This document shows positions 44,901 to 52,284 of a stretch of DNA of 64,000 bases, piece by piece. Under the pieces are notes generated by a model. It was given only the letters and a program-made list of their open reading frames with translations. It was not told where the DNA came from and did not search any database. The stretch's first letter is position 1. Every line of letters begins with the position of its first letter. The stretch covers positions 2,232,001 through 2,296,000 of the forward strand of contig OZ244139.1 in NCBI GenBank assembly GCA_965216205.1. Direction: 5' to 3'. The position numbers were made by a program, and so were the translations under genes. This stretch comes from CADEDH01 sp965216205. GTDB taxonomy: Bacteria; Actinomycetota; Acidimicrobiia; Acidimicrobiales; SZUA-35.

Positions 44901-45458
44901 GAAGACGGGAAGCGCAAGAGCGGTCCGCTCCCTCCGAGCCTGTTCGGCAGCAACGCCGACGATGGGCCGCCCGGACCCGGTGGTCCGGCGGACACGGCTG
45001 CCAGATCGTCGCGGCGTCAGATCGACATCCCACCGGAGATGCTGCGGGACGAGGTCGAGATGGCTCGACACGTGGTGTCCTCACCCGACGTCGTGCTCCT
45101 CGTCGATGGCGATTCCGTGGCCAAGATGGGCTGGCCGAGCCTGCCGGTCGCCCAGCAGCGAGATGCACTCGTGTCCTATCTCGCCGACCTGTCGGCCACC
45201 ACCGGCGCCGCCCCCGATGTGGTCTTCGACGGCCGGATCGGCGAGGAGGAGTCGCTGCCAGCTTCGCGTGCCGTTCGGATCCGGCTGAGCACGCCGCCGA
45301 CCGAGCCCGCGGCAGCGCTCGACGAACTGGTCGACGCCTATCCCGAGCAGTGGCCGATAGCGATCGTCACCGATGAGGCTGCACTCGGTCAGTCGGCCGC
45401 CGATCGCGGCGCTGTCGTGCTGAGCAACGGTCAGCTGCTCGACCTCTTCATCGCCTAG
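41979..45458 (+). CDS. giant coiled-coil protein with C-terminal NYN (PIN-like) nuclease domain
   Basis: A 1159-residue protein. Residues 1-100 form a helical domain ('ALTVAQQAIEDDPAFRRRVAE', 'GRAGYLWLHRPIGWAAEF') typical of actinobacterial NYN proteins. About 205-700 is continuous coiled coil (SMC-like heptads rich in Glu/Leu/Ala). About 700-1030 is acidic, disordered and Asp/Pro-rich. The last 125 residues match the NYN/YacP fold: 'VLLVDGDSVAKMGWP', 'DVVFDGR' and 'IAIVTDEAAL' supply acidic metal ligands. The domains suggest an endoribonuclease held on a long scaffold. A GAGGAG ribosome-binding site precedes the ATG. Confidence 0.85.
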   Translation: MGSEVLLRSACELSYQIARDGVEAEPPVDPPPAMRSFLYVADLPGRALTVAQQAIEDDPAFRRRVAERADEDIVGRAGYLWLHRPIGWAAEFEELSLADPSVDSGPSMDEIRASLDYTIEELANDGLTTEITEREVMGDGLTISEPVFEPAGELFGDVDAAVQDRIDEPAAAGAASALGFGSIDAFSNGDNGLDLSLASESVGRREANSLDDELSSLRGLVDRLSSERKAVSSSVRRVETDVETSRHKPSMFDSDIYSLQSELEAARTELDTARAERDAAVSQRSESLTRQLELEKELDRARELRADLEREHESVDSDLVALRETHARAEASLLSAQEERDALSGQVRELSAANEALNEQLRHTTDEHTEEATALRGQVTELRSEGDELRSENSALDGRVAELEAEVVEVRSELDQIAGHAAEAKSLVDALTEEKIDLASRLADTESMLETNRVQLAAVKSDAEAVTADLSNIKSHRDGLAVQVDELHGSLTEALNDLAKVRSTSDADRAALKDVRTERDQLRVRVGSLEEVESGLESKLSSLGEERDALVAKMDATNDQLSQVQRELRTTNDEKNKLADQLAEVSTEKASLETERDRLSTDLEAARSQAANLETARDGLQQQVEQLNNENTSIQAQLVEAERLRVESAENQGHALSELAQRLSLVENERARLENDLREAEGRLSEALVTLEAARDEAARAGNVEVDATSATPASSGESADGPVATVADAGAGLEEAFVDEDVRDDETDDDEDEAESDLGVTVADADDAADSDDAPLASAAGTDRRSRFGDLMDDEPTDQPPPPAGDLADDDRNEPSRSRRGKWGIGALRRGDTETDDPPPPPTEDAAPTQLGGASAAGFDDAPIGDDDADSVAAALAETLQDASRKEQLAEEDGEVSDVSDDEIDEISDQIAEAVGSAGLDSDDDEDLDEISNLISQTVTDFDPKSLERPNFDSGPSGDDKSDRGRRLFSNRSEDGKRKSGPLPPSLFGSNADDGPPGPGGPADTAARSSRRQIDIPPEMLRDEVEMARHVVSSPDVVLLVDGDSVAKMGWPSLPVAQQRDALVSYLADLSATTGAAPDVVFDGRIGEEESLPASRAVRIRLSTPPTEPAAALDELVDAYPEQWPIAIVTDEAALGQSAADRGAVVLSNGQLLDLFIA

Positions 45459-46873
45459 TCGCCGTCCCCGTCGCGCGGCGGCCAGTTCACGAGCTCGGGC
45501 AGCAGCGGTTCGAGCGTTCGCGCCCCGAACGCCCCCCGCCACACACCGGCCCCGTACGCGGCGTCGTCGAGCACGCCAAGACCGAGATCGAGGATCCGAT
45601 CCGGACCGGAGCCGACGGCGGTGAGCCAACGGTCGATCAGCGAGAGCGCCACCGTGCGGGCGACGCTCCGACGGGCCCCGGCGAGCCAGGCGATGGCGAT
45701 GATCGGCCACCACGTCCGGGTGGCCGTTCTCGCCAGCGACCGTCCGGCGTGCAGGTGACCCCGACCGGTCAACAGGAATGCTTCGACGGCCGGGTCATCG
45801 ATCGTGCCGGTCAGCTTCCGACACAGGGCCACCGCCGTTCCGGTCGCGAGCAGGAGCCCGGCACCCGGCTTGCCGACGAGTGCGAGCGCCCAGCATGCCA
45901 GCGACCAACCGGACGATCGGGCGGGGGCCAGCCGACCCGGGTGCCGCATCGCCAGTGGACCCGCAGCCGATCCGTAGCCGAGACGCTGGCCCATGAACGC
46001 CCGCAACGTCGGACGGGCCGGGTGCTCGACCTCGACCGACGGGTCGAACCGGACATCGCCGCGCTCGGCCAGCCGCCAGACGAGGTCGACGTCCTCTCCC
46101 CAGCGAAGCGCTGGGTCGAATCCGCCGACCGCCTCGATGGCATCCCGTCGGACCACCAGACATGCGGTGGGCAGATAGGTGACCGGCGACGATCTGCCGA
46201 CCGCAGCCGGTGTCGGCCCGAGGTCGAGCGGCGACCGGTGTCGGTCGTAACGAGCGATCATGCCCATCCCGGGCTTCGAAGCGACACGGGGCCCGACCGC
46301 CACGATCGCACGATCGCCGAACCAGCGCGTCAGACGGCGAAGGCTGGTCGGTTCGAGCTCGACGCCTGCATCGACGAAGGCCACGAGCGGCGTGGCCACC
46401 GCCGGCAGCGCCCGCTGCCTGGCGATGCCAGGACCGCCGGCATCGGGTCGCCGGATCAGCTCTCCCAGCCGCTCAACCGATGGACGATCGACCGGCGGCT
46501 CGGAGCCGTCGTCGACCACCACCACCGCGACGTCGGCGGGCAGGGTGGCCAGGGTGGCTGCGAGGCCGTCGGGGTCGTCCTTGACCGGGATCACCACCGT
46601 GAGGTCCGAGAGATCGCCGAGCGTCTGCGGTGGAATCGGATGGGTCATGCCGGCAGCGACGAGCCTGCGGGCGAGCGCCTGGGGCCCGGCTCCTCTCCCG
46701 ATCGGGGCGCCCGACAGCCACCGGGACACCGTCGCCGACCCGGCGTCGGACAGGCGGATGAACCGCAGCGGATTCCCCCCGATCAGCAGACGACCCCGGT
46801 CGCGTCGCCGTAGCGACGGGTCCGCTTGCAGCCGGGTGCCCTGGGGGAGCGGCGCCGGATCAGACTCGATCAC
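45455..46873 (-). CDS. mftF: mycofactocin glycosyltransferase MftF
   Basis: A 472-residue GT2-family glycosyltransferase of MftF length. The first 85 residues are the MftF-specific N-terminal domain ('RGRLLIGGNPLRFIRLSD'), followed by the GT-A core 'DLTVVIPVKDDPDGL', the metal/sugar motif 'VVVDDGSE' and 'FDPALRWGEDVDLVWRLAERG' acceptor region. The C-terminus has hydrophobic helices for membrane contact. MftF extends premycofactocin with beta-1,4-linked glucose. The GTG start at 46873 overlaps the VWA stop (GTGA); a later ATG at 46648 would remove the N-terminal domain. It converges with the NYN gene with a four-base overlap. Confidence 0.9.
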   Translation of the reverse strand: MIESDPAPLPQGTRLQADPSLRRRDRGRLLIGGNPLRFIRLSDAGSATVSRWLSGAPIGRGAGPQALARRLVAAGMTHPIPPQTLGDLSDLTVVIPVKDDPDGLAATLATLPADVAVVVVDDGSEPPVDRPSVERLGELIRRPDAGGPGIARQRALPAVATPLVAFVDAGVELEPTSLRRLTRWFGDRAIVAVGPRVASKPGMGMIARYDRHRSPLDLGPTPAAVGRSSPVTYLPTACLVVRRDAIEAVGGFDPALRWGEDVDLVWRLAERGDVRFDPSVEVEHPARPTLRAFMGQRLGYGSAAGPLAMRHPGRLAPARSSGWSLACWALALVGKPGAGLLLATGTAVALCRKLTGTIDDPAVEAFLLTGRGHLHAGRSLARTATRTWWPIIAIAWLAGARRSVARTVALSLIDRWLTAVGSGPDRILDLGLGVLDDAAYGAGVWRGAFGARTLEPLLPELVNWPPRDGDGD

Positions 46874-47832
46874 TGCACCACGCGCCGGAGTGCGTCGAGC
46901 ACCGACATCGGGCCCGCGACCTCGGCCATTCTCGCACCGCTCGCGCTGACCAGCTCCCGCGCGTGCTCGGGTTCGTCGGCGGGAGCGAGCACCACCAGTT
47001 CGTCGAGTGCCCTGGCTGGCGGCACGGGATCGCCGCCGGTGGTGACCTCGGCATCCGACAGCAGAACCGTCAACTTCCTCGTTGCGGTCGACGGGGCGAG
47101 CTGCCGTGCGGCGGCCCGGAGCGCGAGCGCCACATCGGTCGTTCCATGGCCCCGGAGGGCGAGGACCTCCGCGACGACCCGCTCCGGCTTCTTCGTCTGC
47201 TCCAGCTCCTTGACCGCCACGACCTTGTCGCCGAAGGCGAGAACCGCGAACTGGTTCGGCGCTCGCCAGGCGCACACCGCGGCCGCCAGTGCCGCGCTCG
47301 CCAGGCGCTCCCCGTCCATCGAGCCCGACCGGTCGACGAGGAGGCAGACCGCAGTCCCGGGCTTCTGCCAGTGCGTGGCCCGGAGCTCGTCGACGGCGGG
47401 AGGACGACGCTCCACCCGCGCCTGCAGGAGGGCGTCGAGGCTCGCGTCGATGTCGAGGTCGCCGGTGGCCTCGTCGGCCCTGGCGGTGGTCAGCTTGCCG
47501 ACACCCCTCGATCGGGCCCGGCCGGTTCGGGCGAGGTCGAGCACGAGCCGCCCCGCGAGGCGGCGCGACAGCTTGGCCAACTGCGAGTCCGTCGCTTGCG
47601 CCATCCGGGCCAGCAGGTCGAGCGCAGCGTCGGGATCGTCGGACAGCAGATCGTCGAATGCCTCGTGATCGAGCTCGCCGAGCTGTGGCGAGATGTCTGC
47701 GAACCCCTCCTGTCGGTCGAGATCCCGCCGGCTGACCGTCCGGCGTCGCTCGTCTGCGAGGGCCTGCTCAGCGTCCTCACCGGTCAGGATCTTGTCGTCG
47801 TCCTCGCCGCTCTGCGGCCCCCCGCTTTTCCC
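46870..47832 (-). CDS. VWA-domain protein, likely the -1 frameshift extension of the AAA gene
   Basis: The C-terminal 245 residues (from the ATG at 47604) contain a von Willebrand A domain with a MIDAS site: D-x-S-x-S in 'LVDRSGSMDGE', a Thr in 'GHGTTDV' and the Asp of 'LLSDAEV'. Coding-quality sequence continues upstream of 47604 for 76 codons, with an acidic linker and a conserved-looking helix ('ISPQLGELDHEAFDDLL'). This upstream frame has no ATG, GTG or TTG, and runs to a stop at 47869. It joins the AAA frame exactly at the slippery heptamer. The simplest reading is that it is made as an AAA-VWA fusion; independent start at 47604 is possible. Confidence 0.8.
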   Translation of the reverse strand, partial: GKSGGPQSGEDDDKILTGEDAEQALADERRRTVSRRDLDRQEGFADISPQLGELDHEAFDDLLSDDPDAALDLLARMAQATDSQLAKLSRRLAGRLVLDLARTGRARSRGVGKLTTARADEATGDLDIDASLDALLQARVERRPPAVDELRATHWQKPGTAVCLLVDRSGSMDGERLASAALAAAVCAWRAPNQFAVLAFGDKVVAVKELEQTKKPERVVAEVLALRGHGTTDVALALRAAARQLAPSTATRKLTVLLSDAEVTTGGDPVPPARALDELVVLAPADEPEHARELVSASGARMAEVAGPMSVLDALRRVVQ

Positions 47833-48857
47833 GGGCTGGCGTCCCCGTCGAGCTGGTCCCCGCCCCCATCATCGTCGTCGGGTTCCATGATCTGGTGCCA
47901 CAGGGCAGTGATGATCTCCTCGGGCGACGACGACGCCGAGTCGTGGAGGCGGATGCGACCCGACAGCGCGGTGAGGGCGGCGTCGAGGCCGACGGTCGGA
48001 TCGGTCGACGCCGTGGTCCGCAACGTCGCGAGCTGCTCGGCCAGGAGCAGGAGGTCGACGGCTCCCCGAACCGACGAGCCGACCCGGATCTCGGGATGGG
48101 CCCGGGTCGCCCGAACCAACTGCACGATCTTGCGCACGTAGTCGGGATCCTCGGCGAACGGATCCTCCTCGGGACCCTGCGATCGCGCGATCGCGACCTC
48201 GTCGGCCTCGGACTGGTAGTCCATCGAGATCCTGCAGACCCGGTCGTAGATCGCCCCGGAGATCCTCGCGGTGCCGACCGCATCGAACGGGTTCATCGCC
48301 GCCACCAACCGGAAGGTGGGGTGGGCGTCGATCCGGCCGAGCCGCGGCACCGTCAACTCCGCCTCCGACATGACGGTGACCAGCAGGTTGAGGGTCTCCT
48401 CCGGGATGCGGTTGATCTCCTCGAGGTAGAGCAGCGAACCTTCCCGCAGCGCTCTGGCGAGCGGGCCGTCGACCCAGACCTCCTCCACGTAGCCGGTTTC
48501 GAGGACCTGGGCGGGATCGAAGTGCCCGACGAGCCTGGCCGGCGTCAGCTCAGCGTTGCCTTCGACGAACTCGAAGGCCTGTCTGGTGGTCTGGGCGACC
48601 CCGCGGAGGAGCGTGGACTTGCCCGTGCCCGGCGGACCCTCGAGGAGCAGGTGTCGGCCCGCCATGAGCGCGGCGACCACGAGCTGTGACTCGCGCGAGC
48701 GGCCGACGACACTGGCGTCGAGCTGTGCCAGGGTGGCCGGCCCGTACGCACCGGTGGTGGCGATCCCGGTCAACGCCGCAAGCGCTCGCCGGGCGGGACA
48801 CGTTGCCGGACCAGTGCGCCCGAACCGGTGGCTGGACCGGCTCCGTTCCCCATGCAC
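47784..48857 (-). CDS. MoxR/ChlI-type AAA+ ATPase
   Basis: The zero-frame product is 357 residues: Walker A GPPGTGKS at 74-81, Walker B 'LLYLEEINRI', sensor 1 'MNPFD' and an Arg-finger region 'IYDRVCRISMDY', as in MoxR and Mg-chelatase I subunits. The tail after residue 330 is Gly/Asp/Arg-rich. MoxR ATPases act with VWA partners to insert metals or activate complexes. The GTG start follows AAAGGGG. With the -1 shift at 47826-47832, 344 residues of this protein would be fused to 318 residues of the VWA frame, about 662 in total, the size of ChlD-type chelatase subunits. Confidence 0.88.
   Translation of the reverse strand: MHGERSRSSHRFGRTGPATCPARRALAALTGIATTGAYGPATLAQLDASVVGRSRESQLVVAALMAGRHLLLEGPPGTGKSTLLRGVAQTTRQAFEFVEGNAELTPARLVGHFDPAQVLETGYVEEVWVDGPLARALREGSLLYLEEINRIPEETLNLLVTVMSEAELTVPRLGRIDAHPTFRLVAAMNPFDAVGTARISGAIYDRVCRISMDYQSEADEVAIARSQGPEEDPFAEDPDYVRKIVQLVRATRAHPEIRVGSSVRGAVDLLLLAEQLATLRTTASTDPTVGLDAALTALSGRIRLHDSASSSPEEIITALWHQIMEPDDDDGGGDQLDGDASPGKAGGRRAARTTTRS
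47806..47832 (-). other. candidate -1 programmed frameshift site with stimulatory hairpin
   Basis: On the minus strand, G-GGA-AAA in the AAA frame (47826-47832) is a canonical X-XXY-YYZ slippery heptamer. It is followed after a 7-nt spacer by the hairpin GCCGC-AGA-GCGGC (47806-47818). A -1 shift there moves directly into the VWA frame. Confidence 0.65.
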
Positions 48858-48956
48858 GCCCCTTTCCAGGCTCGATTCTCGGCTTGCCGCAACGCAGAAC
48901 GTAGCAGTCGGCGGTGATCATTTCGAGACCGGGGCTGGTGGACCCGTTCACGTCGT

Positions 48957-49661
48957 TCACAGGTCGAGCAGGTCGCCGAGGCCCGCCACCGTTCGATCGA
49001 CGAGGTCGGCGAGGAGCTCCGCCCCTTCGGCTGCGGATGCCCCTGTCGGGTCGCCGAGGACGCCATTCGGGGACACCGCGGCGACGCCGCCGGCCCGCAA
49101 GTCGTCCATCAGCTCGCTGACCGGGGTCGACACCCCCGGCGTCGCCAGGTCCATGTCCACAGTCGCCGGCGACAGGTGGAGGAGCAGCGACGTCTCGACT
49201 CGGCCGGCGTGAGCGTCGACCGGACCGTCGATCGCCGAACCCGGCCACCGCGGGAAGACGGCCCCCACCCGATGTCCCTCTTGCCGCATGCGTTGGATCA
49301 CACGATCGACCGGCTCGACATTCCCGCCGTGGCCGCACACGAGGAGCACCGCAGCGAAGGTGGCGCTGCTCGACCGGACCAGCTCCACGAGCATCAGCTC
49401 GAGCGCCCGCTGGCCGATCGAGAGGGTGCCGGCGAAGCCGGCGTGCTCGCCCGACGAGCCGTAGGCCAGCGGGGGAGCGACGACACATCCCGTCACCCGG
49501 GCGGCGACGCCCCGAGCCCACGCCTCGGCGATGCGGGTGTCGGTGTCGAGGGGGAGGTGGGGGCCGTGCTGCTCGGTGGCACCGAGTGGGACCAGCAGCA
49601 CCGACGGCCTCGCTCGGGCGATCGCGGCCGAGGTCGACGGGCCGAGATCGGTGCCGGTCAC
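48957..49661 (-). CDS. mftE: mycofactocin peptidase MftE (creatininase family)
   Basis: A 234-residue creatininase-fold metallopeptidase with the metal ligands 'GATEQHGPHLPLDTD', 'GHGGN' and 'DAHAGRVETS'. MftE cuts the MftC-modified MftA peptide to release the AHDP core. Its GTG start overlaps the etfB stop by four bases, which ties mycofactocin maturation to the ETF genes. The 99 bp between it and the AAA gene contain no gene. Confidence 0.93.
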   Translation of the reverse strand: MTGTDLGPSTSAAIARARPSVLLVPLGATEQHGPHLPLDTDTRIAEAWARGVAARVTGCVVAPPLAYGSSGEHAGFAGTLSIGQRALELMLVELVRSSSATFAAVLLVCGHGGNVEPVDRVIQRMRQEGHRVGAVFPRWPGSAIDGPVDAHAGRVETSLLLHLSPATVDMDLATPGVSTPVSELMDDLRAGGVAAVSPNGVLGDPTGASAAEGAELLADLVDRTVAGLGDLLDL

Positions 49662-50599
49662 GAATCCGTGTCGGCCGGCACCGGGGCGTCGGAAAGGTCA
49701 CCCGCTTCGCCGGGTGACCGTGGTTCGAGATAGCCCCACGCGACCAGCCGCTCGACGACGACCTCGGCGGCCGTCGACGGGTCGAGCTCACGGACCGTTG
49801 CTTCGCCCACTGTCGTGGTTCCGGCGGCGGTGAGCGATGCGATCCGTTCATGGGTCGGTCCCGTCGGCGCTGGTTTCACCTTGGCCCTGGGTCGGTACGG
49901 GCCGGTGGCGACCACCGTCAGCCCACGATCCGATCGGGTGCTGACGACGCCCGATGCATCGGCGATCGCTTCGATGCGTTCGATCGCGGTCGACGTTGCC
50001 GCCAGCGTGGCGGTAAGTGACGCCCGGCGCGGTTCGAGGCCGCCTTCGAACGAGAGGACGCAGCGGCCGGTGACCTGCAACCGTTCGCGGCGACCATGGT
50101 CGAGCCGGCGCTCCACCACCAGGATCGCCGATGTTGTCGCCTTCGACGGGCCCCGCTCGCCGAAGCCGTCGACCGACACCAGCCCGAGTGCCTGGGGGAT
50201 GCCGAGCTCGGCGGCGAGGAACGCTGGGACCGCGCCCGATCCCCGATCGACCGAGTGCAGGCCACAGCAAACGAGGTCGGCGTCGGTACAGGCCGCCGCG
50301 AGTTGGGCGGCGACCGCACCGCTCGACGCCGGATGCGGCCGACCGCCGTCGTCGATGAGCACGGCGGAGGTCGCCCCGATCGCGAGCGCGTCGCGCAACA
50401 TCGGCTCCGCCGCGGGTGGGCCGAACGTCACCGCTGTGACCTGACCCTCGTGGGCGTCGGCCAGACGCAGCGCCCACTCGAGTGCGGCCAGATCGGCGGG
50501 GCTGGCGCCGCTGAACCGGTCGTCGGTGGAGACCGCCCCGGACAGTGGGTCGATCTCCGGCCGCAGATCGACCCACTTCAAGCATGCGACCAGCTTCAT
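49658..50599 (-). CDS. etfB: mycofactocin-associated electron transfer flavoprotein, beta subunit
   Basis: A 313-residue ETF beta/FixA-type protein, longer than the usual 250-260. The N-terminus 'KLVACLKWVDLRPEIDPLSG', the mid segment 'DLVCCGLHSVDRGSGAVPAFLAAELG' (adenine-nucleotide-binding) and 'LTVVATGPYRPRAKVKP' follow the family. With EtfA it should form an FAD heterodimer carrying electrons from flavoprotein dehydrogenases to an ETF:quinone oxidoreductase. It is flanked by a FixX-type ferredoxin (6 bp upstream) and mftE (overlap). Confidence 0.92.
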   Translation of the reverse strand: MKLVACLKWVDLRPEIDPLSGAVSTDDRFSGASPADLAALEWALRLADAHEGQVTAVTFGPPAAEPMLRDALAIGATSAVLIDDGGRPHPASSGAVAAQLAAACTDADLVCCGLHSVDRGSGAVPAFLAAELGIPQALGLVSVDGFGERGPSKATTSAILVVERRLDHGRRERLQVTGRCVLSFEGGLEPRRASLTATLAATSTAIERIEAIADASGVVSTRSDRGLTVVATGPYRPRAKVKPAPTGPTHERIASLTAAGTTTVGEATVRELDPSTAAEVVVERLVAWGYLEPRSPGEAGDLSDAPVPADTDS

Positions 50600-50605
50600 C
50601 GCCGG

Positions 50606-50863
50606 TCAGCTGCGGCGAAAGGCCACACCATGGCCACCGTCGGGGTAGGTCCAGGAGATGGCGCCGGCCCCGTTGCACACGAGGTAGCAGGTACCGCACT
50701 CGAAGCACTGCTCGTAGTTGAACAGGATGCCGCCGTCGGCGGTGGGCACGAACAGGTTCGCCGGGCAGCACACCACGCACGCCTTCGTGGTGCACGATCG
50801 GCACACGGCCGAGTCGACCTCGATGTGGGGGCGTGAACCGACCCGAAAATCGACCGTGGCCAT
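50606..50863 (-). CDS. FixX-type 4Fe-4S ferredoxin
   Basis: An 85-residue ferredoxin with two Cys clusters: 'CRSCTTKACVVCCP' and 'CFECGTCYLVCN', resembling FixX and the ferredoxin domain of ETF-QO. It would pass electrons from the FixC-type flavoprotein encoded 6 kb away to quinone. I start at the ATG at 50863, which has GAGGA at good spacing; an ATG 27 bp further upstream has no ribosome-binding site. It is followed 6 bp later by etfB. Confidence 0.9.
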   Translation of the reverse strand: MATVDFRVGSRPHIEVDSAVCRSCTTKACVVCCPANLFVPTADGGILFNYEQCFECGTCYLVCNGAGAISWTYPDGGHGVAFRRS

Positions 50864-50900
50864 CCGTTCCTCGAACGAGATGGCGGTCATCGGGCCGCCG

Positions 50901-51464
50901 TCATCGTCCGGTGATCTTGCCGATCACGTCGTCGATGATCGAGCCGTCGCCGTCGGCGTCGAGGATGGAGGCCAGACCGCCCAGGCCGGGCTGGCGCTGC
51001 TCGGCGGCAGCACGCTCCTCTTCGAGCACGTTGGGCAGGCTGGTGGCGTCGAGGTCCCGGCGCTCCTTCTCGCGCGACAGGTACCCCATCACCAACGGGG
51101 CGAGGATGGTGAGGAGCTTGATGACGGCGTTCAGATCGAGACCCGTCTGCTGGGCGAGGTTCGCCTCGACCTTCGGCTGCTTGCCGCCCAGTACATGGCC
51201 CAGGATCGCCGCCCCGTCGCCACTGCCGCCGAGCAGTTCGCCGAGCTGGCCGAAGATGGACGGACTGTGCTCGTCGAGCGCGTTCGACAGCGATGCTGCG
51301 CCGTCGGAGGTCCTGCTGTTCTTCGCCATGCCGGCGATGATCGTCGGGAGCGCCGCTGCGACGGCCGACCGCACGCTGCTCTCATCGGCGCCGAGCGAAC
51401 TGGCGATGCTCGCGACCCCGTCCGCTCCCAGTTGATCCATGATTCCGTCGAGTAGCCCAGGCAT
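50901..51464 (-). CDS. DUF937 protein
   Basis: A 187-residue protein of the DUF937/YidB-like family: 'GLLDGIMDQLGADGVASIASSLG', a helix with 'AALPTIIAGMAKN', and 'ILGHVLGGKQ'. The C-terminal 'GLGGLASILDADGDGSIIDDV' looks like a calcium-binding-type DxDGDG loop. The function is unknown. The next gene, fixX, begins 37 bp after its stop and may share the transcript. The ATG at 51464 has its own TAGGAT hexamer. Confidence 0.85.
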   Translation of the reverse strand: MPGLLDGIMDQLGADGVASIASSLGADESSVRSAVAAALPTIIAGMAKNSRTSDGAASLSNALDEHSPSIFGQLGELLGGSGDGAAILGHVLGGKQPKVEANLAQQTGLDLNAVIKLLTILAPLVMGYLSREKERRDLDATSLPNVLEEERAAAEQRQPGLGGLASILDADGDGSIIDDVIGKITGR

Positions 51465-51471
51465 GGGCCCG

Positions 51472-51477
51472 ATCCTA
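51472..51477 (-). promoter_or_regulatory. putative -10 hexamer, DUF937 gene
   Basis: TAGGAT on the minus strand ends 7 nt before the ATG at 51464; its TAG is also the stop codon of the anti-sigma gene. Confidence 0.45.
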
Positions 51478-52284
51478 GCCAGCTCCACGGCCCTCGAGCT
51501 GGCCGGCGAAGAGGCGATCGCCCGGCGAGGTCGGGTCCGATTCGGGGCTCAGGGTGACGGTGATCGTCGTGTAGACCTCGGTCGACACGCCGGCCCAGAG
51601 CTCGATGGTGCCGTCGCCGCCACGGAGATGCCATGTCCCGGCGCTGACCGCGTTGCGCGGCTCGGGTCGCACCAGCCACGCCTGGTAGAAGAAGCCCTCC
51701 GGCGCCGGGGGCAGATCGGCGAGATCGAGCACGATGCGGACACCGTTCGGGCGCTCCTCGACCTCGGCGATGATCGATCCCTCCGGGGCGAGGTCGGTCG
51801 GGGCGAGGGCGACGAGCTGCTGGTCGGCGGCGTCGTCGGAGCCGAGGTTGACGATGGCGAACGCGCCGAGCGCCAGGAACGCCACCACCGCGGCAGCCGC
51901 GAGCGGGAACCAGCGGCGCGCAGCCCGCTCGAGCTCGACGACAGGCGCGGGTCCCTCGTCGGGAACCGGCAGCCGCCCCGTCACCGCTGGGATGCGTGAG
52001 CCCCCCGCCGACCCGCCGCCCGCGTCGACACTGGTAGGAGGGCTGCCACCCTCCACGCCGTCCTCGCCAGCCGCTCGGCGGTGGGTGGGAGGTGGCCAGC
52101 GCTCGTCGACCGGGTCAGCTGTCGGCTGGACGGGGCCGTACCGCTCCGCAACGATCGCGGCGAGGACCCGATCGCCCACCTCGGGCGATGGCTCGGCCCA
52201 CACCGCAGGATCGCGCAGAACCCGGTTGAGCGCCTCGGGCCCGTCGGCGCCCGCTTCGGTCCACGGTTCGGGGTTGTCGGTCAT
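51475..52284 (-). CDS. anti-sigma factor (RskA C-terminal type)
   Basis: A 269-residue protein: a cytoplasmic N-terminal part of about 140 residues, one transmembrane helix ('WFPLAAAAVVAFLALGAFAIVNLG' region) and an extracytoplasmic RskA/anti-sigma-K domain containing 'YQAWLVRPEPRNAVSAGTW' and 'ITVTLSPESDPTSPGD'. The HxxxCxxC zinc motif of ZAS factors is not present. Its ATG overlaps the sigma stop by four bases. It should hold the ECF sigma factor at the membrane until a signal triggers release. Confidence 0.9.
   Translation of the reverse strand: MTDNPEPWTEAGADGPEALNRVLRDPAVWAEPSPEVGDRVLAAIVAERYGPVQPTADPVDERWPPPTHRRAAGEDGVEGGSPPTSVDAGGGSAGGSRIPAVTGRLPVPDEGPAPVVELERAARRWFPLAAAAVVAFLALGAFAIVNLGSDDAADQQLVALAPTDLAPEGSIIAEVEERPNGVRIVLDLADLPPAPEGFFYQAWLVRPEPRNAVSAGTWHLRGGDGTIELWAGVSTEVYTTITVTLSPESDPTSPGDRLFAGQLEGRGAG

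Noticed and set aside
48770..49066. Separate small gene before the AAA gene
   Set aside because: The frame starts in mftE and only shares the AAA 5' region; no ribosome-binding site or conserved content, and the AAA GTG has AAAGGGG upstream.
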